64,000 nt of DNA from NCBI GenBank assembly GCA_021847015.1, contig JAJZVW010000010.1:48852-112851 (forward strand), written 5' to 3'. A program made the position numbers and the translations under genes. Below, piece by piece: positions 48,367 to 57,664 of this stretch. Position 1 is the first letter of the stretch. Each line of letters opens with the position of its first letter. A model generated the notes under the pieces. The model was not told the DNA's origin and ran no database searches. It was given only the letters and a program-made list of their open reading frames with translations. This DNA comes from Pseudomonadota bacterium. Lineage in GTDB: Bacteria > Pseudomonadota > Alphaproteobacteria > Rhodospirillales > Magnetospirillaceae.

Positions 48367-49335
48367 TTATCCCACCGCCCGTGCCTTCGCCCTACGTCCC
48401 AGCCATTGCCACGTCACCAGCGCCGGGGTGCCGAGGGTCACTTCGCGGCCGCGCTTGATGAGGGAGACGGCCAGCGCCACGTCGGGCGGCAGGCCGATGG
48501 CGGCGCCGACCAGCATGTAGGCGCCTTCCTGCACGCCCAGCGCGCCGGGGATCAGGAAGGCGGCGTTGCGGATGGCGTAGACCACGCTTTCCATCGCCAG
48601 GACGTCGCCGATGCCCTTGGGGTGGCCGATCAGGTGTAGCGCCAGCCAGGCCTCGCCGGTGGCGACGATCCAGGCGACCAGATGTATGCTCGTAGCCGCC
48701 AGGAAGCGCCTCCGCTCGGCGTAGATGGCGACGATACGCTCGTGGATGGGGGCGGACAGGCCCGGGGTGCGCCAAGCGTCGGGCATCACCCGGTCGGCCA
48801 GTTTTTCCAACAGGCGGACCATGCCGAGGCGCTGCGCCAGCAGCAATCCCCCCAGCATGGGCAAGGACAGCGCCACGCCGATGCCGGCCGGGCCCATGAC
48901 CATGCCGGCGGGGTGGCGGTGCAGCCACATGGCCACGCCGATCAGACTGAACACGGCCTGGGACAGCACTTCGGCGGTGATGTCCACCACCGTCAAGGCC
49001 GCCGCCGTCGATCCGGCCAGGCCGCGCGTGGTCAGCACCCGGGCCGCGACCACCTCGCCGCCCAGGGGCATGAAGGGGAACAACTGGCCGACGCCGTCCC
49101 GCACCCAGCGCGCCAGCACGAAGGTCAGCGCTCCGCCGCTCATCCGTTCGGGAAGGGCGGTGCGCCAAGCCAGCCCGCACAGGGACATGGGCACGGCATG
49201 GAACAGGGAGACGGCGACGATGCCCAGCCAGCCGGCAGCGCTGAGCGCGGCCGCGACGTCGCCGGCCCCGCCCCGCAGCCACAACGCGAAACCGACGATC
49301 AGCCCGCCAATGCCGAGCCGAAGAAGAATGCTCAT
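48367..49335 (-). CDS. hpnL: Hopanoid-associated membrane protein HpnL-like (lysylphosphatidylglycerol synthase TM family)
   Basis: 322 residues, about eight transmembrane segments. ARWVRDGVGQLFPFMPLGGE, VVDITAEVLSQAVFSL and YAIRNAAFLIPGALGVQEG are typical of the UPF0104/HpnL membrane family. The start overlaps the stop of the upstream hpnK remnant (ATGA). It lies in one minus-strand unit with hpnN, which supports a role in hopanoid transport or outer-membrane lipid handling. Confidence 0.75.
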   Translation of the reverse strand: MSILLRLGIGGLIVGFALWLRGGAGDVAAALSAAGWLGIVAVSLFHAVPMSLCGLAWRTALPERMSGGALTFVLARWVRDGVGQLFPFMPLGGEVVAARVLTTRGLAGSTAAALTVVDITAEVLSQAVFSLIGVAMWLHRHPAGMVMGPAGIGVALSLPMLGGLLLAQRLGMVRLLEKLADRVMPDAWRTPGLSAPIHERIVAIYAERRRFLAATSIHLVAWIVATGEAWLALHLIGHPKGIGDVLAMESVVYAIRNAAFLIPGALGVQEGAYMLVGAAIGLPPDVALAVSLIKRGREVTLGTPALVTWQWLGRRAKARAVG

Positions 49336-49490
49336 GCCGCCTCGCGGGAGAAGGTGGTCAGGCGGATGCCCTTGGCCCCGTATTCCTTCGCCATCGCTAC
49401 CCGGAGCGCGAAGAGGGTGGGGTGGGGGTGGTAATGGCCGTGCGAGTCCGCGTGGTCGGGCGGCAGGGCCGGTGCGGTGTCCTCACGCAT
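49332..49490 (-). pseudogene. HpnK/ChbG-like deacetylase remnant (52 residues)
   Basis: A short frame that overlaps the 3' end of hpnN by eight bases and the start of hpnL by four. LPPDHADSHGHYHPHPTLFA and AKEYGAKGIRLT match the central metal-site segment of the YdjC/ChbG/HpnK family (DHxDxHxHxHxHP...YGxxxxR), but full proteins have about 250-280 residues and both ends are missing. It appears to be what remains after an internal deletion that kept the frame and coupling. Whether the peptide is made is unknown. Confidence 0.6.
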
Positions 49491-52065
49491 GGACCGGCTT
49501 CCTTGGCAGGAGATGGAAGATGGCCGGCAGCACCAGGAAGGTGGTCGCCACCGACAGCCCCACCGACAGAAACAGCAACAGGCCCATGGACGCCATTCCC
49601 ATATGGGGCGACACCGCCAGGCTGCCGAAGGCCGACGAGGTGGTCAGGGCGCTGAACAGGACGGCGCGGCTGGTGCTGGTCTCAAGGTGATCCTGCACCC
49701 CGTGGCGCCAGTTGACCACGAAGTAGATGTTGAAGGCCACTCCGATCCCCAGCAGCAACGGCAAGGCGATGATGTTGGCGAAATTGATGGGCAGACCCAG
49801 CACGACGCAGCCGATGACGGTGTAGAGTCCCCCCAGCACCAGCGGCAGCACGACGAGCAGGGCGTCCAGCACCCGCCGCAGCATCAGCCCCAGCAGGACC
49901 AGGATGACCCCCAAGGCGGTAAATCCGGCACGGGCAAACGAGGACACCACCACGTCCCCGGCGGCGACGATGGATACCGGCATGCCGGTGGCGCCGGGTG
50001 CCAAAGGCTGGACGGCGTGGACGAACCGGCGGAGCGTATGCTCGTTCTGCATGTCGCCCTTGGGCCACACGCTGACCTTGATCTGGCCATCCTTGGCCAC
50101 CCAGTCGCGGACCAGGCTCTCGGGGAGGTCGCCGAGGGCGACCGGCGTCGGATTCATCAGCCTGCGGAGGATCGTCAGGTTTTCCGGCAATCCGCCCAGA
50201 AGCGCCGCGCCGAGCGCGTCGATCCGGTCCGGCCCGGCGGCGCGGATGGTATCGAGCAGGTCGGCAAGGCGGTGGGCCTGGCCGTCGGGATCGTCCTTCA
50301 CGGCGCGCAGATTGGCGGCCGTCCGCTCCATGGCGGCGATGGATTCCTCGATGGTGGGCGGGGGGCGGCGGGCTTCGGGGCTCATCGTCGGCGCATAGAG
50401 GCTGGCGAGGTCGTTCAGGATCGCCAGCTTCTCGTCCTGCTGTTCCGGGACGAAACTGGTGAGGGTTACGGCATGGTCGACTTCGGGGAGGCGGTTGAAT
50501 TTCTCGACCAGGGCCTGGGCGGCGTCGAGGGTCGGCGCCAGCATGTCGATGGAATAGGGGGAGGTCTCGGGGTTCGACATCAGGCTGCGCAGCGTCGATA
50601 CCGCCTCGGCCTTCGGGTTCTGGAGGTCGAGAGGGTTGAAGTCCAGCTTCAGCCGCGGGACCATGACGGCGCCGACCACCCCCAGCAACACGGCGGCCGC
50701 CACCACCGGCCGCGCGTGACGGGCGAGGAAGCGATCGATTCCGCGGGCCAGCGGCATGCCGACCGATTCGTTTTCGCCCGGCGGCCGCGCCACGCGCAGC
50801 AGCGCCGGCAGCAAGGTGAGATCCACGGCCAGCGCGATGAGCATGCCCGCCCCGGCCACGATACCGAGCTGGGATACCCCCACATAATCGGTCGGCACGA
50901 ACGACAGGAATCCCACCGCCGTGGAGGCCGCCGCCAGGCTCAAGGGACCGACGATGGAACTCGCGGTCGCCCGCATGGCGCCATCGGCATTGGCGCATTG
51001 CCAACGCATGTCGCGGTAGCGGATGACGAACTGGATGGCGAAGTCGACCGCGATGCCGACGAACATCACCGCGAAGCCCACCGAAATCGGATTGAGCTTG
51101 TGGACCGACGCGGCGGCGAAGGCGCCGGTGGCGGCCAGCCCCACCGCCAGGGTGCCGAGGATGATCGCCACCAGACGCTTCGAGCGCACCGCCGCGAACA
51201 GGATCAGCACGACGGCCGCGATGGACAGCGGCGTGGAAAGCTCGACCCCCTCGGTGACCGTGGCGAAATTGTCGTCGGTCAGCGCCGCCGATCCCGTCAG
51301 GCGGACGCGGTAGCCGTGATCCGGTGTGTAGCCCAAATCGGCCGCGGCGAAGCGGATGGCGTTTGAGGCCGGTTCGCCGGGCATCAGTTCACTGTAATCC
51401 AGTCGCGCCCGGGCGAGAATCAGCGCCATGGGCTGCGTCATCGGCATCGACGATCCCATCAGGTCGCCCCAGGACAGGGGCTTGGGGTGGCCGGCGGCGA
51501 CGGTCCCGGCGGTGTCGGCGAAACGCCGGATCGCGGGGGCGATCTCGGTCATTTTGGCCTCGCCGTGCTCCATGCCCATCAGCATCAGATCGAGAGCCGA
51601 CAGGACGCCGCGCAAGGATGGGTCCCGCGCCAGGGTCCCCAGCATCGGCTGGGCCTCGACCAGCCGGTCGGACAGGTTCTGCAATTGGTCCACCGACAGA
51701 TAGAGCAGCCCTTCACGCTGGAAGAACGTCGTCCCCGGCGGCCGCCGGACGAACACGAACAGGTCCGTGCGGCGCTCCAGGCGGGCGAGCAGCTTTTCCG
51801 CGGCGTCCTCGGCCTGGCCGGCGGTGGGTGCGTCGATGACGACCACGAGGTTCTCGTCCTCGTCGGGGAAGGCTTTGGACATCTGCCGTTCGGCCTTGCG
51901 GAACGGCAGATCGGAGGAGAGCAGCTTGTTCTCGTCGGTGTCCAGCCCGAGATGGGATAGCGCGAACCAGCCGAGCGCCAGAGTCGCCACCGCGGCGCCG
52001 ACGCTGACCGAAATCCAGTGCCGCCAGCACCACAACACGATTTCGGCGATGACGCGGTTTATCAT
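49483..52065 (-). CDS. hpnN: Hopanoid transporter HpnN (RND/MMPL family)
   Basis: 860 residues. Two MMPL halves, each with a periplasmic loop and about six transmembrane helices; NPISVGFAVMFVGIAVDFAI and NFANIIALPLLLGIGVAFNI are the equivalent TM4 segments of the halves. The N-terminal opening MINRVIAEIVLWCWRHWISV fits HpnN. HpnN moves hopanoids from the inner to the outer membrane. ATG 52065 is preferred because it begins this conserved stretch. The next gene on the strand is the hpnK remnant, then hpnL. Confidence 0.88.
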   Translation of the reverse strand: MINRVIAEIVLWCWRHWISVSVGAAVATLALGWFALSHLGLDTDENKLLSSDLPFRKAERQMSKAFPDEDENLVVVIDAPTAGQAEDAAEKLLARLERRTDLFVFVRRPPGTTFFQREGLLYLSVDQLQNLSDRLVEAQPMLGTLARDPSLRGVLSALDLMLMGMEHGEAKMTEIAPAIRRFADTAGTVAAGHPKPLSWGDLMGSSMPMTQPMALILARARLDYSELMPGEPASNAIRFAAADLGYTPDHGYRVRLTGSAALTDDNFATVTEGVELSTPLSIAAVVLILFAAVRSKRLVAIILGTLAVGLAATGAFAAASVHKLNPISVGFAVMFVGIAVDFAIQFVIRYRDMRWQCANADGAMRATASSIVGPLSLAAASTAVGFLSFVPTDYVGVSQLGIVAGAGMLIALAVDLTLLPALLRVARPPGENESVGMPLARGIDRFLARHARPVVAAAVLLGVVGAVMVPRLKLDFNPLDLQNPKAEAVSTLRSLMSNPETSPYSIDMLAPTLDAAQALVEKFNRLPEVDHAVTLTSFVPEQQDEKLAILNDLASLYAPTMSPEARRPPPTIEESIAAMERTAANLRAVKDDPDGQAHRLADLLDTIRAAGPDRIDALGAALLGGLPENLTILRRLMNPTPVALGDLPESLVRDWVAKDGQIKVSVWPKGDMQNEHTLRRFVHAVQPLAPGATGMPVSIVAAGDVVVSSFARAGFTALGVILVLLGLMLRRVLDALLVVLPLVLGGLYTVIGCVVLGLPINFANIIALPLLLGIGVAFNIYFVVNWRHGVQDHLETSTSRAVLFSALTTSSAFGSLAVSPHMGMASMGLLLFLSVGLSVATTFLVLPAIFHLLPRKPVHA

Positions 52066-52153
52066 TTTGTGTCCATACCCGGATGCGGCGGATGCGCCGG
52101 TTCCCTGGGCCGGCATACTCCCCAACGCGGGATTGGAAGTAAAGGGGCGCCTT

Positions 52154-52301
52154 GCCAGCGGTTCTCATTATGCGGCATCAGGGCATGTTGTCATCCCGAG
52201 GGAGCGGAGCGACTGAGGAATCCTTCACGCGAAAGTGCCCGAAAGATCCCTCGCCGTCGGCTCGGGATGACAGCGAAAAATGCATAATGAGAACCGCTGG
52301 C
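52154..52301. repeat. Nested inverted repeat enclosing dispersed palindrome copy 2
   Basis: Outer 20-bp arms GCCAGCGGTTCTCATTATGC (52154-52173) and its perfect reverse complement (52282-52301) enclose the dispersed palindrome (52189-52272) with ends TGTCATCCCGAGGGAGC and CGGCTCGGGATGACA. The element lies between the leftward emrB end (52419) and the leftward hpnN start. It may end the efflux transcript. The rest of the 52066-52418 gap holds no gene. Confidence 0.75.
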
Positions 52302-52418
52302 GCCTTGCCCTAAAGCAACGAGTGTCAAAGAGGACGAGGCCAAGCAAACCGCAGGTTTGCGCCCGGCGAGGGACATATGAAACGGCTAGGCCGTGATGCG
52401 ATCTAATCGCAGCGCGGT

Positions 52419-53993
52419 CTAATGCGCTGGTCCCGGCGATCCGCCGAGGTCTGGGCGGCGCATCAGGAGGATCAGCGGGATGAAGGCCAGGAAAAGCGCC
52501 GCCATCAGATTGAAGTCGTCGAGGAAGGCGAGCAGCGATGCCTGGCCGAGGATCGCCCCATAGGCGTGGGCTTGGGCCTGATGGGCGGCTTCGGCCAGGG
52601 ACGCGCCGTGGCCGGCGAGCGCGGCGGCCATCCCTTGCAGGGCCTGGCGGTAGGCGGGCGAACCGGAATACGCATGGGCGGCAAGGACGGTCTGATGCGC
52701 TTGGCCGTAACGGCTCAGCATGGTCACCACCGCCGAGATGCCGACGCTCCCGCCCAGGTTCCGTGACAGGTTGATGAGGGCCGACGCCTCGTTGGTCTTT
52801 TCCTTGGGCAGGCCGACCGAGGCCAAGGTGTTGATGGGGATGAACAGCAGCGATAGGCCGGCGGCCTGGATGATGCGGGCTTCGGCGAACGTCGCATAAT
52901 CGGTGCCCGCGCTGAACCCGGCCATGCGGTGGAGCGCGTAGGCATTGATCAGCAAGCCGGCCAGGATCATCCATCGCACGTCCACCCGCGACATCATGCG
53001 GCCGACCAGCGGCATGAGGAACAGGATCGTCACCCCGCCCGGGGTGATGACGAGGCCGGCCAAGGTCGCGGTGTAGCCGAAAAAGCTCTGCACCAGCAGC
53101 GGCAGAAGCACCGTGGTGGAGAACAGCACCGTCCCCAGCGCCAGCATCAGGGCATTGGCGGCGGCGAAGTTGCGGTCGGCCAGCAGCCGCACGTCGACGA
53201 TCGGGTCGTCCTCGCCCAATTCCCAGATCACGAAGGCGATCAGGCCCACCGCCGCGACCACTGCGAGCGTGGCGATCAAGGGCGACGCGAGCCAATCGTC
53301 CTGCTGGCCCTTGTCGAGGGCGATCTGCGCGCTTCCGATCCATAGGGTCAGCAATCCGAAGCCGATCCAGTCGATGCGGATGCCCCGCTTCAGGCGTTCG
53401 GCCCGCGCCGCGACGGCATGGGGCGGATCGGCGATCATCGCGGTGACCAGCGGCACCAGCGCCGCGCCCACCGGCACGTTGATCAGGAACACCCAGCGCC
53501 AGCTCGCGCTGTCGGTGATCCAGCCGCCCAGCGTCGGCCCGATGGCGGGGGCGAGCACCACCGACATGCCGAACAGGGCGAAGGCCATGCCACGCTTTTC
53601 GGCGGGGAAGGCGTCGGTCAGGATGGCCTGGGCCAGGGGCTGAAGGCCGCCGCCGGCCAGCCCCTGAAGCGCCCGGAAGACGATCAACACCCCCAGACTG
53701 GGCGCAAGGCCGCACAGCAGGGACGCGATGGAAAAGGCGGTGATGCAGACGAGGAAGAAGCGCTTGCGCCCCATTACCGCGGACAGCCATCCGCTCATGG
53801 GCAGGACGATGGCGTTGGTGACCAGATACGAGGTCAGGATCCAGGTCGATTCGTCCTGGCTGGCGGACAGGTCGCCAGCGATGTGCTGAAGGGCGACGTT
53901 GGCGATGGAGATGTCGAGCACCTCCATGAATGCCGCCATCGCCACCACGGGCGCCACCAGCCACGGGTTGTGCCCACCTCCGGCCCGGATCAC
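52419..53993 (-). CDS. emrB: EmrB/QacA-type MFS multidrug exporter (DHA2)
   Basis: 524 residues, 14 transmembrane helices. DHA2 motifs are ANVALQHIAGDL, LVTNAIVLPMSGWLSAVMGR and GLAGGGLQPLAQAIL; NEASALINLSRNLGGSVGIS is in the C-terminal half. The GTG start at 53993 overlaps the emrA stop by four bases. With the EmrA-like fusion protein it forms an inner-membrane export unit; an outer-membrane partner is not in this window. Confidence 0.92.
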   Translation of the reverse strand: MIRAGGGHNPWLVAPVVAMAAFMEVLDISIANVALQHIAGDLSASQDESTWILTSYLVTNAIVLPMSGWLSAVMGRKRFFLVCITAFSIASLLCGLAPSLGVLIVFRALQGLAGGGLQPLAQAILTDAFPAEKRGMAFALFGMSVVLAPAIGPTLGGWITDSASWRWVFLINVPVGAALVPLVTAMIADPPHAVAARAERLKRGIRIDWIGFGLLTLWIGSAQIALDKGQQDDWLASPLIATLAVVAAVGLIAFVIWELGEDDPIVDVRLLADRNFAAANALMLALGTVLFSTTVLLPLLVQSFFGYTATLAGLVITPGGVTILFLMPLVGRMMSRVDVRWMILAGLLINAYALHRMAGFSAGTDYATFAEARIIQAAGLSLLFIPINTLASVGLPKEKTNEASALINLSRNLGGSVGISAVVTMLSRYGQAHQTVLAAHAYSGSPAYRQALQGMAAALAGHGASLAEAAHQAQAHAYGAILGQASLLAFLDDFNLMAALFLAFIPLILLMRRPDLGGSPGPAH

Positions 53994-55192
53994 GGCCCTC
54001 CTCCGACGCGGACGTCGGGGATGGCCGACATGCCGATGGCCAGCGGCGGCATCTGCTCGGGATGGTCGAGAACGATCTTCACCGGCACGCGCTGCACCAC
54101 CTTGACGTAGTTGCCGGTGGCGTTTTCCGGAGGAAGCAGGCTGAAACGCGCCCCGGTGCCGGGCTGGACGCTGTCCACGTGCCCTGCCAGGTGCAAGCCG
54201 GGATAGACGTCGAGGGTGACGGTCACCGTCTGTCCCGGCCGCATGCGCGTCAGTTGGGTTTCCTTGAAATTGGCGGTTACCCAGGGGGTGCCGACAACCA
54301 GTTGAAGGATCGTCTGATCCTTTTGCACGGTGTCGCCGATGTCCACCGCCTTGCGGGCGACACGCCCCGACTGGGGCGCGGCGATATGCGTGTAGGACAG
54401 GTTGAGCCGGGCCGTGCGCAATTCGGCTTCGGCCTGAGCCTCCTGGGCGGTCGCCAGCGCCAGATCCGCCGCCTTGATCGCCACCTGAAGGGCGGCGGTG
54501 CCGGCGCTCTTGACCTGGGCGGCGGCCTGATCCACCTCGGCTAAGGCGCTGGCGGCGGCGGCTTGGGCCGCCTTCCATCGAGCCTGGGTGCTGCGGGCCT
54601 CGGCCATGGCCTGGTCGTAGCGCTGGCGCGAGGCATTGCCGCTTTTCAGAAGCTCCTTGTAGCGCTGGGCATCGCCGGCAGCGCGGGCGGCGTCGGCCTG
54701 GGCAGCGTCGGCGGTCGCGCGGGCCTGGCTCACCCTCTGGCGGGCACTGGCCAACAGGCCCTCGGCCTTGATGTAATCGGCGCCGGACGTGACACGGGTG
54801 AGATCGAGGGTGGCCTGGGCTGCCTGCCGGCGTGCCCGTGCGGCATCGAGCCTAGCCTGGGCCGCCGCTGCGGCGGCCTCGTAATCGCCGGGGTCGATGT
54901 CGATGAGCGGGTCGCCGGCATGCACAGCCTGGTTGTCGGTGACGTGAACCGCGATCACCTTGCCGCCGATCTGCGGGCTGATCTGGACGATCGTTCCGTC
55001 GACGAACGCATCGTCGGTCGTCTCATGGCCACGGATCGACAATCCGTAACCGCCCCCCGCCGAAGCGGCCGCCAGCAGCAGGACGCCGAGCACCTTGAAG
55101 CGCCGTCGCCGCGTCCGGCGGGCATCCGGCGGCACACTCACCGGTTTTGTATCCACTCGCCGCACCCGCTCCGTTATGCCTGCGGGCGGCAT
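53990..55192 (-). CDS. emrA: EmrA/HlyD-family membrane fusion protein
   Basis: 400 residues. One transmembrane helix (about 34-54), a biotinyl-lipoyl-like half (TTDDAFVDGTIVQISPQIGG), a long coiled-coil hairpin rich in Ala/Gln (about 95-245) and the second lipoyl half (ARKAVDIGDTVQKDQTILQL). It spans the periplasm and joins EmrB to an outer-membrane factor. The start is uncertain: ATG 55192 has no good ribosome-binding site, and GTG near 55156 is an alternative. Confidence 0.88.
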   Translation of the reverse strand: MPPAGITERVRRVDTKPVSVPPDARRTRRRRFKVLGVLLLAAASAGGGYGLSIRGHETTDDAFVDGTIVQISPQIGGKVIAVHVTDNQAVHAGDPLIDIDPGDYEAAAAAAQARLDAARARRQAAQATLDLTRVTSGADYIKAEGLLASARQRVSQARATADAAQADAARAAGDAQRYKELLKSGNASRQRYDQAMAEARSTQARWKAAQAAAASALAEVDQAAAQVKSAGTAALQVAIKAADLALATAQEAQAEAELRTARLNLSYTHIAAPQSGRVARKAVDIGDTVQKDQTILQLVVGTPWVTANFKETQLTRMRPGQTVTVTLDVYPGLHLAGHVDSVQPGTGARFSLLPPENATGNYVKVVQRVPVKIVLDHPEQMPPLAIGMSAIPDVRVGGGP

Positions 55193-55252
55193 AATGGCCC
55201 ATTCTCGTGGCGGTGAGAAGCGGACCGGTGGAAGACCCCTTGCGGCGTGGCG

Positions 55253-55786
55253 TCACCGGTTCGGGACGTTATCTCCACCCGGCGAAGCCGGCGGTCCCGC
55301 AGGCAGCAAAGGCAGTACCGCGGCGGCCAGCCGGTCTTCGGTGATCGGCTGGCCCTCCGAGACGATTTCGCCGCGCAGGAATCCTTTCGCGTCGATCAGG
55401 TAGGCGGCGGGCAGGGCGTTGGGCATGCCGAAGCCGTTCTCGGTGGCGTCGCGCAGCATCGCCATGGGGTAGCCGATCCCGCGGCTGATGGCCAGGACAT
55501 CAGCGCGGTCGCGCTCGCGGTCGGCGCTGAGGCCGATCACCTCGACCCCGCGGGCGCGGTAGTCGCGGTAGAAGGCGCTGAGGGCGGGCATCTCCTCGCG
55601 GCATGGCGGGCACCACGAGGCGAAGAAGTTGACGACGACGACCTTGCCCCGCAATGCGCCGAGGTCGAAGGACTGGCCGTTCAGTTCCGTAACGACCAGA
55701 GGCGGCGCCGGCTCGGCGGCCGGCGCGACGGCGGGAAGCAGTCCCGCGAGGGCGGCAAGAAACCACAGGCTGACCCGCATGGCCAT
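55253..55786 (-). CDS. TlpA/ResA-like periplasmic thioredoxin
   Basis: 177 residues. Signal peptide (MAMRVSLWFLAALAGLLPAV) and a thioredoxin fold with the active site FFASWCPPCREEMPAL (Cys59, Cys62) and the cis-proline region NALPAAYLIDAKGF. The WCPPC form suggests reduction of periplasmic disulfides, for example in cytochrome c maturation. It precedes emrA by 60 bases on the same strand, but a functional link is not evident. Confidence 0.88.
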   Translation of the reverse strand: MAMRVSLWFLAALAGLLPAVAPAAEPAPPLVVTELNGQSFDLGALRGKVVVVNFFASWCPPCREEMPALSAFYRDYRARGVEVIGLSADRERDRADVLAISRGIGYPMAMLRDATENGFGMPNALPAAYLIDAKGFLRGEIVSEGQPITEDRLAAAVLPLLPAGPPASPGGDNVPNR

Positions 55787-55834
55787 CCTCCGATGCTGTT
55801 GGCGGTTCCCATCCTAACTGTTCACTCGCGGGGT

Positions 55835-55915
55835 CATCTTGACGAAGCGCAAGAGGGTGGAAGGGACGTTCACCCGAGGGTGTCCGAACGCCCCTCCGCC
55901 TCCGCGTCGGGATGC
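55835..55915. repeat. Highly degenerate copy of the dispersed palindromic repeat
   Basis: GGTCATCTTGACGAAGCGCA and the right end GCGTCGGGATG retain the outline of the other copies, with a middle that pairs GGGACGTTC with GAACGCCCC only roughly. It is called on weak similarity. Confidence 0.3.
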
Positions 55916-56038
55916 GCCGATGGAACGAGGGCCGAGAACCGCCAGCGCCGTTGGAGCAGGCGCACCGACACGGTCAAAAGGCACATCGGCCGTCTGGCTG
56001 TGCCGGTGCACAATTCATTGATTTCGTGGGCCGATTCA

Positions 56039-56076
56039 CCGGACAGAAGGTTCGGGCCGCTGAGCCTTCTGTCCGG
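56039..56076 (-). terminator. Stem-loop downstream of the outer-membrane protein gene
   Basis: Perfect 12-bp arms CCGGACAGAAGG / CCTTCTGTCCGG with a 14-base loop, nine bases past the stop codon at 56086 (minus strand). Position and strength suit a transcript end; the T-run is lacking. Confidence 0.55.
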
Positions 56077-56085
56077 ATCGGGCCA

Positions 56086-57036
56086 CTAGAACCCGTAGCT
56101 GACGATCACCTTGACCAGTTCCTGGGCCACCAGCTGGTTGCCGCGCATGTCCTGGTAAATGGGGGGCTCCACGTCGGCATAGATTTTGGCGGCGCCCACG
56201 TCGAGTTCCACCCCGGGCGCGATGAGGACGCGGGAATATCCCGTGTTGAAGGGGTCTCCCGCCGGGCCGTTGTCCGGAGAGCGGTACGAGCCAATGAGTT
56301 GGAGCAGGGGCGCGATCTTGGCGTTCGATCCCAGCGTCCAGCCGTTGTAGTAGACGCCGACCGCCGCATCCGTCTCGGCGCCGGGGTGGTAGCCGCCCCG
56401 GAACAGCACAGGCTGGTCCCACATGACCTGGCCGAACCAGTCCCAGGCGCCGTCCGTGGTCAGCGCGCCCATGTGGTAGGCCCCGAGCAAGGTGTCGGTG
56501 CTGCCCGTGCCGATCTCCGTGTCGCGGTCGAAATTGGGATAGGTGTAGTCTCCCGTCGGCAACTTCGCCCCGAAAAGTATCCCGGTGGACATGTCGGCCG
56601 ACAAGCCGGTGTACATGCCCATCAGACGCACGTCGCCGATGCTGCTGTGCTGGAACGAGGCGATGTTCCCGGCGTCGGTGGTCGTCGTGAAGTTCCGGTC
56701 CCAATAGGGAATCTCGGCCATGACGCCCCAGTCGCGGTTGATCATGTATTGCGCACCGGCTGTGACGAAGCTCGTCTCGATCTTCTTGTCCGAATTGTTG
56801 GCGGCAGGCGCTGACGAGCTTCCGCTCCAGTTCCGATTCTGGTTCATGTAATCGTATTCGACGAAGGCCATGCCCCCGGCGCCGCTGGGGAACATGGAGC
56901 TTGTTCCCACATCGAACACGCCGCACCCGCAGGCGCACGCCCAGGCGGCGTTAGGAATCATGGCGAGAGCGAGGGCGGCCGCCGTCAGCGGTCCCCCGAA
57001 GGCGGCGCCGCGCGGGCGCCGAGGACGATTGAACAT
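56086..57036 (-). CDS. Probable outer-membrane beta-barrel with N-terminal Cys motif
   Basis: 316 residues. A signal peptide ends at AAWA, and the mature protein would begin CACGCGVFDVG, a tight cluster of three cysteines that could bind metal or be lipid-modified. The rest alternates polar and hydrophobic residues with many Gly and Tyr, and the protein ends KVIVSYGF, a typical barrel C-terminus with terminal Phe. The exact family was not recognised. The upstream DUF2946 gene also has a Cys/His cluster, so a shared metal-related role is possible. Confidence 0.65.
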   Translation of the reverse strand: MFNRPRRPRGAAFGGPLTAAALALAMIPNAAWACACGCGVFDVGTSSMFPSGAGGMAFVEYDYMNQNRNWSGSSSAPAANNSDKKIETSFVTAGAQYMINRDWGVMAEIPYWDRNFTTTTDAGNIASFQHSSIGDVRLMGMYTGLSADMSTGILFGAKLPTGDYTYPNFDRDTEIGTGSTDTLLGAYHMGALTTDGAWDWFGQVMWDQPVLFRGGYHPGAETDAAVGVYYNGWTLGSNAKIAPLLQLIGSYRSPDNGPAGDPFNTGYSRVLIAPGVELDVGAAKIYADVEPPIYQDMRGNQLVAQELVKVIVSYGF

Positions 57037-57111
57037 GGTTGTTTCCCGATCTTGCGAACGACAGGCGCGAGACCGCGCCGAGCGGTCTGCGATGGACCCT
57101 AGGGTTGGCGA

Positions 57112-57540
57112 TCAGGCGAATCGGGGTGGTGCGCGGGGATTGAGCGGCAGCGGCGCGGCGCGGCCCGTCCAGGCGACGGCGCGGGGCGGCCGGACCCGGG
57201 CGATTACGGCCGGCACCGGGAGGGGCGGTGGCAATACCGAGGTGGCGGGGGGGGTGACGGCCTGGGTGGCGAGCAGCATGCACAGGGGACAATGCTGGCA
57301 GGCCCCGGGATGGTCGCTGGAATCGGAGGGGTCCGCGGCGGCAGGCCCGGACGGTTCGGCATGGCAGACGAACGTCGTGCCGGTGCCGGTGGCCCGCTGG
57401 ACCATCGCCTGATAGGCCAGGGGCGCGAACTGGGCGAGCCCGATGGCCACCAGACAAAGCCAAGCGGCGGCGCGCGCGCGCCACTCCCGCCCGTTAAGGG
57501 CGGGGCGGCGGCTGCCACTGCCTGGCCGGAATGCTGTCAC
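57112..57540 (-). CDS. DUF2946-like protein with Cys/His cluster
   Basis: 142 residues from GTG 57540, preferred to GTG 57570 because GAGGGGGCGGGAAAC precedes it. One transmembrane segment or signal anchor (about 25-45, AAAWLCLVAIGLAQFAPLAY) is followed by a short domain with FVCHAEPSG and GACQHCPLCMLLA, the CxxCPxC-type motif of DUF2946 proteins, often found near copper or metal transport genes. A proline-rich C-terminus follows. Its stop lies 75 bases upstream of the barrel gene on the same strand. Confidence 0.65.
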   Translation of the reverse strand: MTAFRPGSGSRRPALNGREWRARAAAWLCLVAIGLAQFAPLAYQAMVQRATGTGTTFVCHAEPSGPAAADPSDSSDHPGACQHCPLCMLLATQAVTPPATSVLPPPLPVPAVIARVRPPRAVAWTGRAAPLPLNPRAPPRFA

Positions 57541-57664
57541 GTTTCCCGCCCCCTCGCGTTTCCCTGCCACAAGTATGGCCTAGAGAACGCAATAGTCAAA
57601 CGTTTGACACGCGGCGCCAGGGCCCCGAACTCGGGTTTCAGATGGTTAATCCTATTGTTATTCC

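Noticed and set aside
54730..55137. Short frames opposite or within emrA
   Set aside because: Shadows of the well-supported membrane fusion protein.
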